Shown here one piece after another: positions 38,875 to 47,430 of a stretch of DNA of 64,000 nt. Each line of letters starts with the position of its first letter. The first letter of the stretch is position 1. The notes beneath the pieces were generated by a model. That model was not told where the DNA came from, searched no databases, and was given only the letters and a program-made list of their open reading frames with translations. The position numbers and the translations under genes are program-made. Source of the DNA: Nostoc sp. HK-01 (lineage in GTDB: Bacteria; Cyanobacteriota; Cyanobacteriia; Cyanobacteriales; Nostocaceae); assembly GCA_003990705.1 (NCBI GenBank), contig AP018318.1:1801501-1865500 (forward strand), given 5' to 3'.

Positions 38875-39328
38875 AGTTTGTGTGCATTCAAGTTGCAAAT
38901 TCTCTGGTTGATACCATTTCACGAAAATCTTGATGCAAATTCATTGGTTTTTAATTCTTTCCCCCTGCTTCCTGCTACCCTGCGGCCTATTTGTATCAAA
39001 TTTAAAGTGAAATGGTATGAGACTGTCATTAGTTATTTGTCCCTTGTCATCTATACCTTCTCTTCACAAATTTATCCGTATAAATTTTAGTATTACTAAA
39101 CACTTTATTGACAGTAGTTGTAAATTTTATTTGGGGCTACCTAGGGTTATTACTTAAGTAATATTGTATAAATATTACGAAAGATTGATTAATATTATTA
39201 TCTTCACAACTTTCTCATATTCCCTAACTATCCTCGTAAGTATAGACAGTTTTTGAATGACAACAGGTTGCTCAACTAGCTGACTTAATTTTTAAAACCT
39301 CTTTATATCAATTTAATTGTAGAAAAAT
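38875..39328. other. Intergenic region including a MITE-like element
   Basis: Contains the 108-bp inverted-repeat element at 38911-39018, then AT-rich sequence from 39050 that should hold the promoter of the zinc-ribbon gene at 39329. No other feature seen. Confidence 0.5.
38911..39018. mobile_element. MITE-like inverted-repeat element, 108 bp
   Basis: The ends are ATACCATTTCAC (38911-38922) and GTGAAATGGTAT (39007-39018). The inverted match continues inward with lower identity, about 24 of 30 positions in total. The interior is C-rich on one side (CCCCCTGCTTCCTGC). No coding capacity and no clear target duplication, so this could be a MITE or a folded repeat. Confidence 0.5.
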
Positions 39329-39580
39329 ATGAATTACTGTCCTTGTTGCTCTGATGTACTTTTAAGACATGTACACGGTTCTGAAATTACTTGGTTTTGC
39401 CGCCACTGCTGGCAAGATATGCCTGTATTCAGTGGTGAGTATTCGAGTTGGTTTGCAGAAGTTATCAGAGAAGAAGTACCTAATAAACCTGAGCTTCAAG
39501 AAAATATTCAAGTTAGAAGTTATATCAGTCAACGCAGAAAAATAACTGGGTGGATAGGAGTTAAAGATGTGATAGGTTGA
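39329..39580 (+). CDS. Zinc-ribbon-like small protein, 83 aa
   Basis: Begins MNYCPCCSDVLLRHVHGS and has CRHCWQDMP after it, giving a CxxC-x(n)-CxxC zinc-binding knuckle near residues 4-27. The C-terminal half is polar and basic. Such short proteins are common in cyanobacteria with no known function. A perfect palindrome at 39716 may terminate it. Confidence 0.65.
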   Translation: MNYCPCCSDVLLRHVHGSEITWFCRHCWQDMPVFSGEYSSWFAEVIREEVPNKPELQENIQVRSYISQRRKITGWIGVKDVIG

Positions 39581-39715
39581 AGCGTAGCAATTTTTTCTAA
39601 TAGAATGCCTTTGGGTAAGTAAACTTACAGCAGAAAACCTTTTGGTATATTGCTTTGTTCTCAAAATCTGTACCTCCTTCACCTAGAATCTGCTGTATAA
39701 CAATACTAATTAATC

Positions 39716-39751
39716 GCAGGCTGATGATACACATGTGTATCATCAGCCTGC
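39716..39751 (+). terminator. Perfect 36-bp palindrome, possible terminator
   Basis: Eighteen bases (GCAGGCTGATGATACACA, 39716-39733) are followed directly by their exact complement, with no loop bases, then TTCACTTTTTGC. It could end transcription of the zinc-ribbon gene or be a cruciform or protein site. Confidence 0.5.
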
Positions 39752-39855
39752 TTCACTTTTTGCAGATTAAGTTTTAAATTTTCAACTCACTGTATCAAGT
39801 TTGCTAATCTTGTCAGAATATAAAGATTGTTTAAGATAATGACGTACTGATAAAT

Positions 39856-41100
39856 ATGATCAAGATGTTAGCCCAAAGCTGGATGGGAATTGAAGCTAAT
39901 ATACAAATAAATTGGCCGCTGGTAAATACTTGTTTGCAGTTCGTGGCTTGGGGAGTTTTTTCGCTGTTGCTGGCTGAGGTAATCAGGGATATTTACCATG
40001 CTTTGTGTCACCAAGTTAGTTGGTTGGCTAAATGGCATAACAAACATCATGCGGCATATCGCCGAGATTTATCGGTAGTTTCTCTCAAACTTTATCAAGA
40101 GTCCCAGCTTTATCACGACATTGTAGAGTCGATTCTTTTAGTAGTCATCTTGACGATCGCTGCTTTATTAGGCCACCAATGGGGGTTATGGTTAGGGGTA
40201 GCGTATGCTTACACCTTTTTGTATGGTGCATCGTTGCGGTATTTCCAAGGAAAAATTGATACCGACTACAACCATTTACCCGGCCCTTTAGAAATAATTC
40301 CTTCAACTTTGTGGGTGAATCGTGCTTACCATTGGCGACATCATTTTGATGATGTTAACGCCTATTACAGCGGGGTGTTTCCGCTTGTAGATAAAATTCT
40401 CGGTACTGGACTTTCTCTCAAAGGTAAAACTATCGCCATCACTGGTGCGTCTGGGACTTTAGGACAAGCATTAACAGGGGAACTTCTCAAACGCAATGCA
40501 AAAGTTCTAGCCATCACGACAAATCCAGAGAAGTTAGCCACCCAGACAGGGGTAATGGCGCTGACTTGGGAATTGGGGAATGAAGTACAACTGCGAGATA
40601 CTTTAGCAAAAGCAGATATTTTGATTATCAATCATGGTGTGAATGTCTATGGCGATCGCACACCCCAAGCCATCAATTCATCTTATGAGGTTAATACCTT
40701 TTCGGCGTTACGCTTAATGGATGTATTTTTGACAACGGTGACAGGGCCACAAGACAAAGCCACAAAAGAAATTTGGGTGAATACTTCTGAGGCGGAGGTA
40801 TCACCAGCGCTGAGTCCACTTTATGAACTGAGTAAACGCACCTTGGGTAATATCGTGACTCTTAAACGCCTAGAAGGTAATTGCATTATTCGCAAGTTAA
40901 TTCTCGGCCCGTTTAAAAGTCAACTTAATCCCTATGGCGTGATGTCAGCTAACCAAGTGGCGCAATTCATTCTATTTTTGGCAGTCCGAGATTTCCGCAA
41001 TATTGTTGTGACAATTAATCCTCTGACTTATTTGCTATTTCCCTTCAAAGAAACTAGTACATGGCTGTACTATCGAGTTTTTAGTAAAGCAAATAGGTAG
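39856..41100 (+). CDS. Bifunctional fatty acid hydroxylase/sterol desaturase-SDR fusion
   Basis: A 414-residue protein. The N-terminal about 190 residues contain two or three membrane helices and di-iron His motifs (LCHQ, WHNKHH, HWRHHFDD), as in the sterol desaturase/fatty acid hydroxylase superfamily. From about 193 an SDR-like NAD domain begins (GKTIAITGASGTLGQALTG), with NHGVN and a degenerate active site (YELSK). Cyanobacterial genomes carry this fusion. A role in membrane lipid or carotenoid modification is inference. Confidence 0.8.
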   Translation: MIKMLAQSWMGIEANIQINWPLVNTCLQFVAWGVFSLLLAEVIRDIYHALCHQVSWLAKWHNKHHAAYRRDLSVVSLKLYQESQLYHDIVESILLVVILTIAALLGHQWGLWLGVAYAYTFLYGASLRYFQGKIDTDYNHLPGPLEIIPSTLWVNRAYHWRHHFDDVNAYYSGVFPLVDKILGTGLSLKGKTIAITGASGTLGQALTGELLKRNAKVLAITTNPEKLATQTGVMALTWELGNEVQLRDTLAKADILIINHGVNVYGDRTPQAINSSYEVNTFSALRLMDVFLTTVTGPQDKATKEIWVNTSEAEVSPALSPLYELSKRTLGNIVTLKRLEGNCIIRKLILGPFKSQLNPYGVMSANQVAQFILFLAVRDFRNIVVTINPLTYLLFPFKETSTWLYYRVFSKANR

Positions 41101-41106
41101 AACTGG

Positions 41107-41145
41107 TGCGATCGCCTTTCAGGAGAATTTAGGATGGCGATCGCA
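41107..41145. repeat. HIP1-armed inverted repeat
   Basis: TGCGATCGCC (41107-41116) and GGCGATCGCA (41136-41145) are exact inverted copies, 19 bases apart, directly after the desaturase-SDR stop. Could be a weak terminator or two HIP1 sites. Confidence 0.5.
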
Positions 41146-41197
41146 TATATAATTCTTAGGGCGTAAAGTGAATTAAAGTTTATTTTTCTGAAAGAAG

Positions 41198-41854
41198 TTG
41201 TTTAAAAATTTTGATGCTCGACCCCGACTGCTAATTTCTGCTGGGATTGCTGTAGTGATCTCATTATTACTCCCAAGTTTGCTACATCTAGCTACTCGAA
41301 TTCTTTGCGCCTGGAATGTGGGAACTGGTTGTTTCTTAAGCTTAACTTTAGGCAAAATGGTCAAAGCGACTCCCGATAAGATGCGGCGTTATGCCCAGTA
41401 TGAATACGAAGGCCGCGTAGGAATTTTTACACTGATCATTATTGCTGCTTGTGTTAGTGTTTTAGCTATAGGATTTTTGCTCAGTGACAAAAAAGGCATT
41501 TCCGCAATTATATTAACGTTACATATTGTCCTTTCAGTAATCACAATTTTTAGTTCTTGGCTACTAGTGCATACACTATTTGCGCTGCAATATGCACATA
41601 ATTATTATCACAATGTTAGCCATGATAGTAGTTATGAAGAAGCTGGAGGATTGGATTTTCCTGATGACCGTGACCCTGACTACTGGGATTTTTTATATTT
41701 TTCCTTTGTAATTGGGATGACTAGCCAAGTTTCTGATATTCAGACAACTTCACGTTATATGAGACGCTTGGCTTTGATACATGGAGTGATATCCTTCTTT
41801 TTTAATACTAGTATTCTGGCTATGGGCATCAACATCATTGCATCATTAATTTAA
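41198..41854 (+). CDS. DUF1345 membrane protein
   Basis: A 218-residue protein with five or six membrane helices. It carries the DUF1345 pattern: DARPRLLISAGIAVVISLLLP at the start, YEYEGRVGIFTLI after the first pair, HYYHNVSHDSSYEEAGGLDFPD with PDYWDFLYFSFVIGMTSQVSD near the end. The start is TTG at 41198, because a stop lies three codons upstream and no ATG precedes the conserved N terminus. Function unknown. Confidence 0.8.
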   Translation: MFKNFDARPRLLISAGIAVVISLLLPSLLHLATRILCAWNVGTGCFLSLTLGKMVKATPDKMRRYAQYEYEGRVGIFTLIIIAACVSVLAIGFLLSDKKGISAIILTLHIVLSVITIFSSWLLVHTLFALQYAHNYYHNVSHDSSYEEAGGLDFPDDRDPDYWDFLYFSFVIGMTSQVSDIQTTSRYMRRLALIHGVISFFFNTSILAMGINIIASLI

Positions 41855-41858
41855 ATAA

Positions 41859-44033
41859 TCAGCTAATTGGTAGTGTAAACCAAAATGTTGAGCCTGTTGC
41901 CAATGAGCTTTGTACGCCGATTTCGCCACCATGAGCCTGAACAATTTGTTTACACAGATATAATCCCAAGCCTAAACCTAAAGAATAAGAGTTATTCTTA
42001 CCTCGGAAATATAAATCAAACATTCTTTGGCTTTGTTCGGGGCTAATGCCAACACCGTTATCATTGACGGTACAATAAATTTTTTCACCCTCAACTATGG
42101 CGTTGATTGTAATTTGTAATCCTGGTAGATTATGTTTGATGGCATTGCCAATTAAGTTAGAAAACACCCGCCATAGTTGCGTTGAGTCGGCGTTGATTAA
42201 TGGTAAGTCTGCGGTAACAAGATTGATCAGATTGGTTTGATTTTTTTGCAGCATAGGTTCTAAATCGGCGATCGCATCGACAACAACCATATATAATTGC
42301 AGGGGTTTTCGTTGCAACACTAACCCTTGGACTTCATTTACATGGGCTTCCATTAACGAATTAATCAAATTCAATTGGCGATCGCTACTTTGCACCATCC
42401 GTTCTAAAGTGGAACGTGGCATAGAAATAAAATCATTCCCGACTCCCTGATTCTCTAGCAAATTCCGCAGCACCATCAAACTACCTAACACTGGGTTACG
42501 TAAGTCGTGAGAAACTGCATGGAAAAAGACTCGCAATGCTTCTTCGGTACGCTGGCGATCGCGCAGTGCAGCTTGGAGTTCGCTAATATCTAAAATTACG
42601 CCTACCAAACCACCCAAGGAACCATCTACTTTAGAAAAAGTTGCTTTATAAAATATGACATCATGTTTGGTTTGATCAGCAAACACTAAAAAGCTTTCGT
42701 AAGTTTGCACTTGTTGCTGCTCTAACAGTGTCATATCTGCGTGATAGTATTGGTCAGCAAGTTCTTTTGGTGCAAGGTCATAATCCGACTTACCGAGAAT
42801 TTGTTCTTTACCTAAACCAAGAACTGTTTCAAAAGCTTTGTTACAACCCAGATACAACCCTTGAGGATTTTTATAAAAAACCGGAGTGGGAATTGTATCA
42901 ATTAAAACTTGTAAAAAATCTAATTGTTCTTGTAGTGCTTCCTCGGCTTTTTTGCGTTGGGTAATATCTTCAATTAGTCCTTCATAATAAAGTAGTTTTC
43001 CGGCTGAGTCACGCACCGCATAAGCTTTTTCAGAAATCCAAACAATACTCCCATCTTGGCGATAAATTTGTGATTCAAACTCCGAGATAATTCCGTATTT
43101 TTCAATTAAACGGACAAAATCAGCCCGACGGGTGGGATCAACATATAATTGATTTTCAATATCTGTAAAATTTGCTGTGACTTCTTCTGACGATGAATAG
43201 CCATAAATTTTGGCGAGTGCTGGATTAGCTGTAATATAACGACCATCAGGACTGCTTTGAAAAATCCCTTCAATGGCATTTTCAAAAATACTGCGATACT
43301 TCGCTTCTGCTACCACTAATTTTCTATTAGCTGATTCTAATTCTTTGCGGGTATAAAACTCAGAACGTTGGAGGCGATCGTATAAATAAACTCCTAAATC
43401 GCAGATAACACAAAACCAAAATATATATAAAATAAATGTCACATTATATAGTTCTGGATGTTCTGGTTTAAGTGTTTTTAAACCCAAGGCAGTATTCACA
43501 ATAAAATAATAAGCTAGAATACTTACCTGAGATATTAAGTGGAGAGGCCAGCGGACTGGCATAAATATCGCTTGACTGAGAAATAGTAGCGACCAACCAA
43601 TAATATCAGGTAAGGCAAAACCTTTAATGGTGGCAAATAATTGAGTCGCAAAGCTAACCGACCAAGATGTGCCTAAAAATAATCTTCCTGGGTGACGATG
43701 ACCGAAGCGAGTTTTATGTAAACTAAAGCAAGTAAATAAACTCAGCAACATAGAAACGTTAATCGCCAGTCCCTGAATTCTCAGGATTCTTGGTAGCTGC
43801 GCCAACTCCTTTAAAGAAAAGAATAAGTCATAAATATCGCGGACTGTAAAAGTTAATAAACAAATAAATGCCAGCCATAACCATAAGCGTAGTCTTTGCC
43901 ATAAAAATTGACTGCGCCAAGATTGATATTCAGCAGTGATTATATCTATTTTTGGTGTAGAAAAAGCTTGTTTCCACCAGGTTCCGAATTTTTGCAATAA
44001 GTTAGCCATTAGTGTCTTACCAACTTTGACCAT
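41859..44033 (-). CDS. Membrane PAS-PAS histidine kinase
   Basis: A 724-residue kinase with a hydrophobic N-terminal region of about six helices (residues 30-225), a coiled-coil, PAS with PAC (FENAIEGIFQSSPDGRYITA), a second PAS (IDTIPTPVFYKNPQGLYLGC), HisKA (AVSHDLRNPVLGS) and an intact HATPase (NLIGNAIKHN, DNGVGI, GLGLGLYLC). It lies tail to head with another kinase at 44116 and the two have closely similar C termini, so they are tandem paralogues. No response regulator is adjacent. Confidence 0.88.
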   Translation of the reverse strand: MVKVGKTLMANLLQKFGTWWKQAFSTPKIDIITAEYQSWRSQFLWQRLRLWLWLAFICLLTFTVRDIYDLFFSLKELAQLPRILRIQGLAINVSMLLSLFTCFSLHKTRFGHRHPGRLFLGTSWSVSFATQLFATIKGFALPDIIGWSLLFLSQAIFMPVRWPLHLISQVSILAYYFIVNTALGLKTLKPEHPELYNVTFILYIFWFCVICDLGVYLYDRLQRSEFYTRKELESANRKLVVAEAKYRSIFENAIEGIFQSSPDGRYITANPALAKIYGYSSSEEVTANFTDIENQLYVDPTRRADFVRLIEKYGIISEFESQIYRQDGSIVWISEKAYAVRDSAGKLLYYEGLIEDITQRKKAEEALQEQLDFLQVLIDTIPTPVFYKNPQGLYLGCNKAFETVLGLGKEQILGKSDYDLAPKELADQYYHADMTLLEQQQVQTYESFLVFADQTKHDVIFYKATFSKVDGSLGGLVGVILDISELQAALRDRQRTEEALRVFFHAVSHDLRNPVLGSLMVLRNLLENQGVGNDFISMPRSTLERMVQSSDRQLNLINSLMEAHVNEVQGLVLQRKPLQLYMVVVDAIADLEPMLQKNQTNLINLVTADLPLINADSTQLWRVFSNLIGNAIKHNLPGLQITINAIVEGEKIYCTVNDNGVGISPEQSQRMFDLYFRGKNNSYSLGLGLGLYLCKQIVQAHGGEIGVQSSLATGSTFWFTLPIS

Positions 44034-44115
44034 ACCATCGCAGGTGTTTTTCTATTTTCCAGATGTCAGCACACCCTCGTAATTATTATGGTGAATTATG
44101 GGTACATTTTGACGA

Positions 44116-46644
44116 CTAATTGGCTACAGACAATGTAAACCAAAATGTTAATCCGCGTTTGCGGTTACTAATCACACCAATCTCACCACCGTGGGCTTGA
44201 ATAATTTGCCGACATAGATACATTTTCAAACCTAAAATTGTGGAACAAGGTGCTTGGGGTTCTCGCACGTATAAATCAAAGAGGCGATCGCCATCTAATT
44301 TACTCATTGTGACACCGTTATGTTCAAGTTGAATCCGCATCATTTTTTCCACAACGGTGGCTGTAAGCGAAAATTTCAATCCTGGAGGATTATGTTGCAA
44401 GCTATAAATCAGTAAAGTGAACAACACTGTTTGTAACTGCATAGGATCTGCCATAACTAATGGCAAATCTTCGTTGACTAAGTTCTCTAGTGTTGCCTGA
44501 TTTTGCCACAACAGTGGTTGTAAGTTAGGAATGATTTGTTCTAAAAGTGTGTTTAACTTTACCTGCTGAGGATTTAGGGTAACACCTTGTTCCATACAGC
44601 AGTGAATTTCTAACAAAGAGTTAATCATTGCGAGTTGGCGATCGTTCCCTTGAATCATCCTCTCCATGATCGAACTAGGTACAGGGATAGAGGAAGAGGA
44701 ACCGGAACAAGGAGAAATCTCCCCTGCTTCTTGACTTTCTACTCCGCTATTCTCCCGTAAATTCTTCAGTACCATCAAGTTACCCATAACTGTAGTGCGT
44801 AAATCATGGGCGACTGTATGCAGTACCACATCTTTGACTTGTTGCAGTTTTTCTAATTCCTGCATTTTTTGTTGCAGTTGGGCGGTACGTTCTTCTACTT
44901 GGCGTTCTAGATTGGTGTTGAGTTGGGCGAGTTCTTGGTAGAGTTGAGCTTGCTGAATGGCGATCGCTAACTGTTCTGATAATTGCTGGAGTAAATCTAT
45001 TTCTATAGCTTGCCATTGACGGGGCGCAGAACATTGATTGGCGACTAATGCACCAAATAATTCTTCGCCTAACATAATGGGTACAGCCAAAGTCGCCCTG
45101 GTCTGAAATTGTTGATAATGTGCTTGTAATTTCGGTGATACGCTTATTTGACTGACATCTTCCACTACACGCACGCGGTGAGTGGAAAAAATAGTTTTCA
45201 ATTCTTGCAGATAACTTTTATCCTCTGGTGTCCAACCTAGTACTGATGGATATTGAGGATCTACTGATTCAGCTACCGTTTTGACTTTTAACTCGTAATT
45301 ATTCAACCCAATAAAAACGCGATCAGCTTGCAAAAATTGCCGGACTTCCGATACAGTCGTTTGCAGAATTTGTTCTAAATCTAGGGAAGACCGAATTCGG
45401 ACTAGAGTTTCTGTCAACAAGCGATCACGCTGTGCAGTCAAGCGGATTTGCGCTTCTGCTTGCTTACGGGCGGTTATATCGTGGTTAATGGCTAAAATAC
45501 ACGGTACGCCATCTAAATCAATCACATCGGCGGAAAGCAGGGTTGTGAGTACCTCCCCAGACTTGCGCCGAAAAGCAAATTCTAAGTTGCGAATTGCGCC
45601 CTTGGTCTGTAAATCTTGTAATAATTGAGTGCGATCGCCTTCATTTACCCAAATTTTTAATTCAAAAGCAGTATTATTAATTACTTCATCCTGTTTATAA
45701 CCTGATAGCTGCATAAAACTATCATTAACTTCAATGAAGCGTCCTTCTTTGAGGGTAGTAATACTAATTGGGTCAGGACTACAACTAAAAGCTTTAGCAA
45801 ACTTTTGTGCTAAATTGCGTAGCGAAGTTTCTGCTTGTTTACGTTCTGTAATATCCCTGACAATAGCTAATACTTCATCAGCACCGCTGACTACTAACCG
45901 CGCCTCATAATCTCGGATTCCCAGAGGCGTGGGTAATTGATATTCGCAAGTTTGCAACGTTCCTGCATCTAAAGTTTTCGCAATGGTTTCTTGACCAATT
46001 AAAGCTAAGTCACTTGGTAATAAATCGCGCATATTTTTACCAACTATCTCTTCTTTTGTCAGCGTGAGGTTGATACCATCACCTTTCAAATCAAGATATT
46101 CACCATCACGGCTCAAGCGAAACATTAAATCAGGAATAGCCGCCAAAATTGCTTGATACCTCGCCTCACTAGCTCGTAAATTTGCTTCTGTTTGTTTTCT
46201 ATTAGTAATATCTATAACTAAACCGTTACACAGAATATCGCCATTGGCCTGTGCTTCTAATTGGCAAGCGCCTTGAATCCACTTGAGTTTCCCACTGGGT
46301 GTGATGATGCGACCTTCCCAATGCCAATGGTTAAGCGTATCAAAAGCAATCAGTAGAGATTTGGTAAACTTGCTTCTGTCCTGGGGATGGATTAATTGGT
46401 ATAAAATTTGCCAGTCTGCTTGGATTACTTCTGGTTCTAACTCCGACAAAGCTCGACAACCGGAACTGACGTATAAAACAACCGGGGAACCATCCGCCTG
46501 TTGTCGGAATTGAAAAATCATCCCTGGTAAAATGGCTGCAATTTTTTCCAACAAAGTAATAGTCTCGGACGGAAATTCTAGTTTACGTAGTAATTTTAAG
46601 GCTTCATCCACTCTTTCACCCTTTGATACCCAAGCAACTGGCAT
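44116..46644 (-). CDS. PAS-PAS-PAS-GAF histidine kinase with degenerate ATPase
   Basis: An 842-residue soluble protein: three PAS segments (around 40-150, 160-270, 285-395), a GAF domain at about 410-580, a coiled-coil, and a HisKA-like region with VAHDLRTTVMGN. The ATPase boxes look damaged compared with the paralogue: EHNGVTM replaces DNGVGI, and ILGLKMYLC replaces GLGLGLYLC. It may bind ATP poorly and act as a sensor or partner for the kinase downstream of it. Confidence 0.85.
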   Translation of the reverse strand: MPVAWVSKGERVDEALKLLRKLEFPSETITLLEKIAAILPGMIFQFRQQADGSPVVLYVSSGCRALSELEPEVIQADWQILYQLIHPQDRSKFTKSLLIAFDTLNHWHWEGRIITPSGKLKWIQGACQLEAQANGDILCNGLVIDITNRKQTEANLRASEARYQAILAAIPDLMFRLSRDGEYLDLKGDGINLTLTKEEIVGKNMRDLLPSDLALIGQETIAKTLDAGTLQTCEYQLPTPLGIRDYEARLVVSGADEVLAIVRDITERKQAETSLRNLAQKFAKAFSCSPDPISITTLKEGRFIEVNDSFMQLSGYKQDEVINNTAFELKIWVNEGDRTQLLQDLQTKGAIRNLEFAFRRKSGEVLTTLLSADVIDLDGVPCILAINHDITARKQAEAQIRLTAQRDRLLTETLVRIRSSLDLEQILQTTVSEVRQFLQADRVFIGLNNYELKVKTVAESVDPQYPSVLGWTPEDKSYLQELKTIFSTHRVRVVEDVSQISVSPKLQAHYQQFQTRATLAVPIMLGEELFGALVANQCSAPRQWQAIEIDLLQQLSEQLAIAIQQAQLYQELAQLNTNLERQVEERTAQLQQKMQELEKLQQVKDVVLHTVAHDLRTTVMGNLMVLKNLRENSGVESQEAGEISPCSGSSSSIPVPSSIMERMIQGNDRQLAMINSLLEIHCCMEQGVTLNPQQVKLNTLLEQIIPNLQPLLWQNQATLENLVNEDLPLVMADPMQLQTVLFTLLIYSLQHNPPGLKFSLTATVVEKMMRIQLEHNGVTMSKLDGDRLFDLYVREPQAPCSTILGLKMYLCRQIIQAHGGEIGVISNRKRGLTFWFTLSVAN

Positions 46645-46808
46645 AATTTTGCAAGAGATGGTAACTATAGCAACAATTTCGCTTCTGTAAACATGAGTGC
46701 TAACAGACGCAAAACATAGTCTTATTTCAGGTTAGTTCTTGATGGGGCGATCGCATTCACCCAATCGGGTGAACCATTTGCTTACACCATTTTAGATTTG
46801 AGATTTTG

Positions 46809-46845
46809 TTGACTCTCCAGTTCAATGGAGATTTTAAGATAAGAT
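46809..46845 (+). promoter_or_regulatory. MerR-type promoter with internal dyad
   Basis: -35-like TTGACT (46809-46814), then the dyad CTCCA-N6-TGGAG (46815-46830), then TTAAGAT at 46834-46840, giving a 19-20 base spacer. An over-long spacer with a dyad inside is the classic MerR-family promoter layout. Confidence 0.65.
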
Positions 46846-46878
46846 TATTAACTATATCTCACAAAAAGTTTGGTAATT

Positions 46879-47292
46879 ATGTTAGCCCAAGCAGAAGCAA
46901 AACAAATTGGTGTAATTGCCAAAGAAAGTGGCGTACCAATAAAAACTATTCGCTATTATGAAGAACTTGGTCTACTTAAATCTTCTGGTAGAACAGAAGG
47001 TGGATTTAGATTATTTAACTCTGATGTTTTGGAGCGACTGCACTTTATTAAACGCGCTCAAAGCTTAGGCTTAAGTTTGTCAGAAATTAAAGAATTTTTA
47101 AATGTTCATGATAGCGGTAAATTACCTTGTGAACATATCAAAGTTAAATTAGAAGACAAAGTAAAAGCTATTGATGAACAAATTCGACAACTACTAATTT
47201 TAAGACAAGAATTATCAGGCTTATTATCAGGTTGGGAAATCAAACCTGATAGTTCTCATTCAACGATTTGCCCCATCATTGAAAATGATTAA
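46879..47292 (+). CDS. MerR family regulator
   Basis: Start at ATG 46879 (MLAQAEAKQIGV); the frame opens from a TTG at 46870. The 137-residue product has a MerR helix-turn-helix and wing (IGVIAKESGVPIKTIRYYEE, GFRLFNSDVLERL), a long dimerisation helix and two cysteines (LPCEHIK and the C-terminal STICPII), placed as in metal-sensing members. The dyad promoter just upstream indicates autoregulation. No metal exporter is adjacent, so the effector is unknown. Confidence 0.83.
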   Translation: MLAQAEAKQIGVIAKESGVPIKTIRYYEELGLLKSSGRTEGGFRLFNSDVLERLHFIKRAQSLGLSLSEIKEFLNVHDSGKLPCEHIKVKLEDKVKAIDEQIRQLLILRQELSGLLSGWEIKPDSSHSTICPIIEND

Positions 47293-47310
47293 AGCATAAT
47301 TCTCAAAAAA

Positions 47311-47383
47311 CGAGCGTGGAGGGATTTGAACCCCCGACCCACAGAACCGGAATCTGTTGCTCTATCCACTGAGCCACACGCCC
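47311..47383 (-). tRNA. tRNA-Arg (anticodon CCG)
   Basis: On the minus strand a 73-base cloverleaf reads 5' GGGCGTG...CACGCTC 3' with discriminator G. The 7-bp acceptor stem, D arm GGCTC/AGTGGATAGAGC, anticodon arm ACAGA-TTCCGGT-TCTGT (CCG, decoding CGG) and T arm with GGTTCAAATCC are all present. CCA is not encoded. Confidence 0.93.
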
Positions 47384-47430
47384 TTAGTCTTTTGCATTAT
47401 AGCATAGCTGTGATCAAATTTGCCGATCAC

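Noticed and set aside
41107-41145. HIP1 pair as a specific operator
   Set aside because: HIP1 is abundant genome-wide, so two copies near each other are expected by chance.
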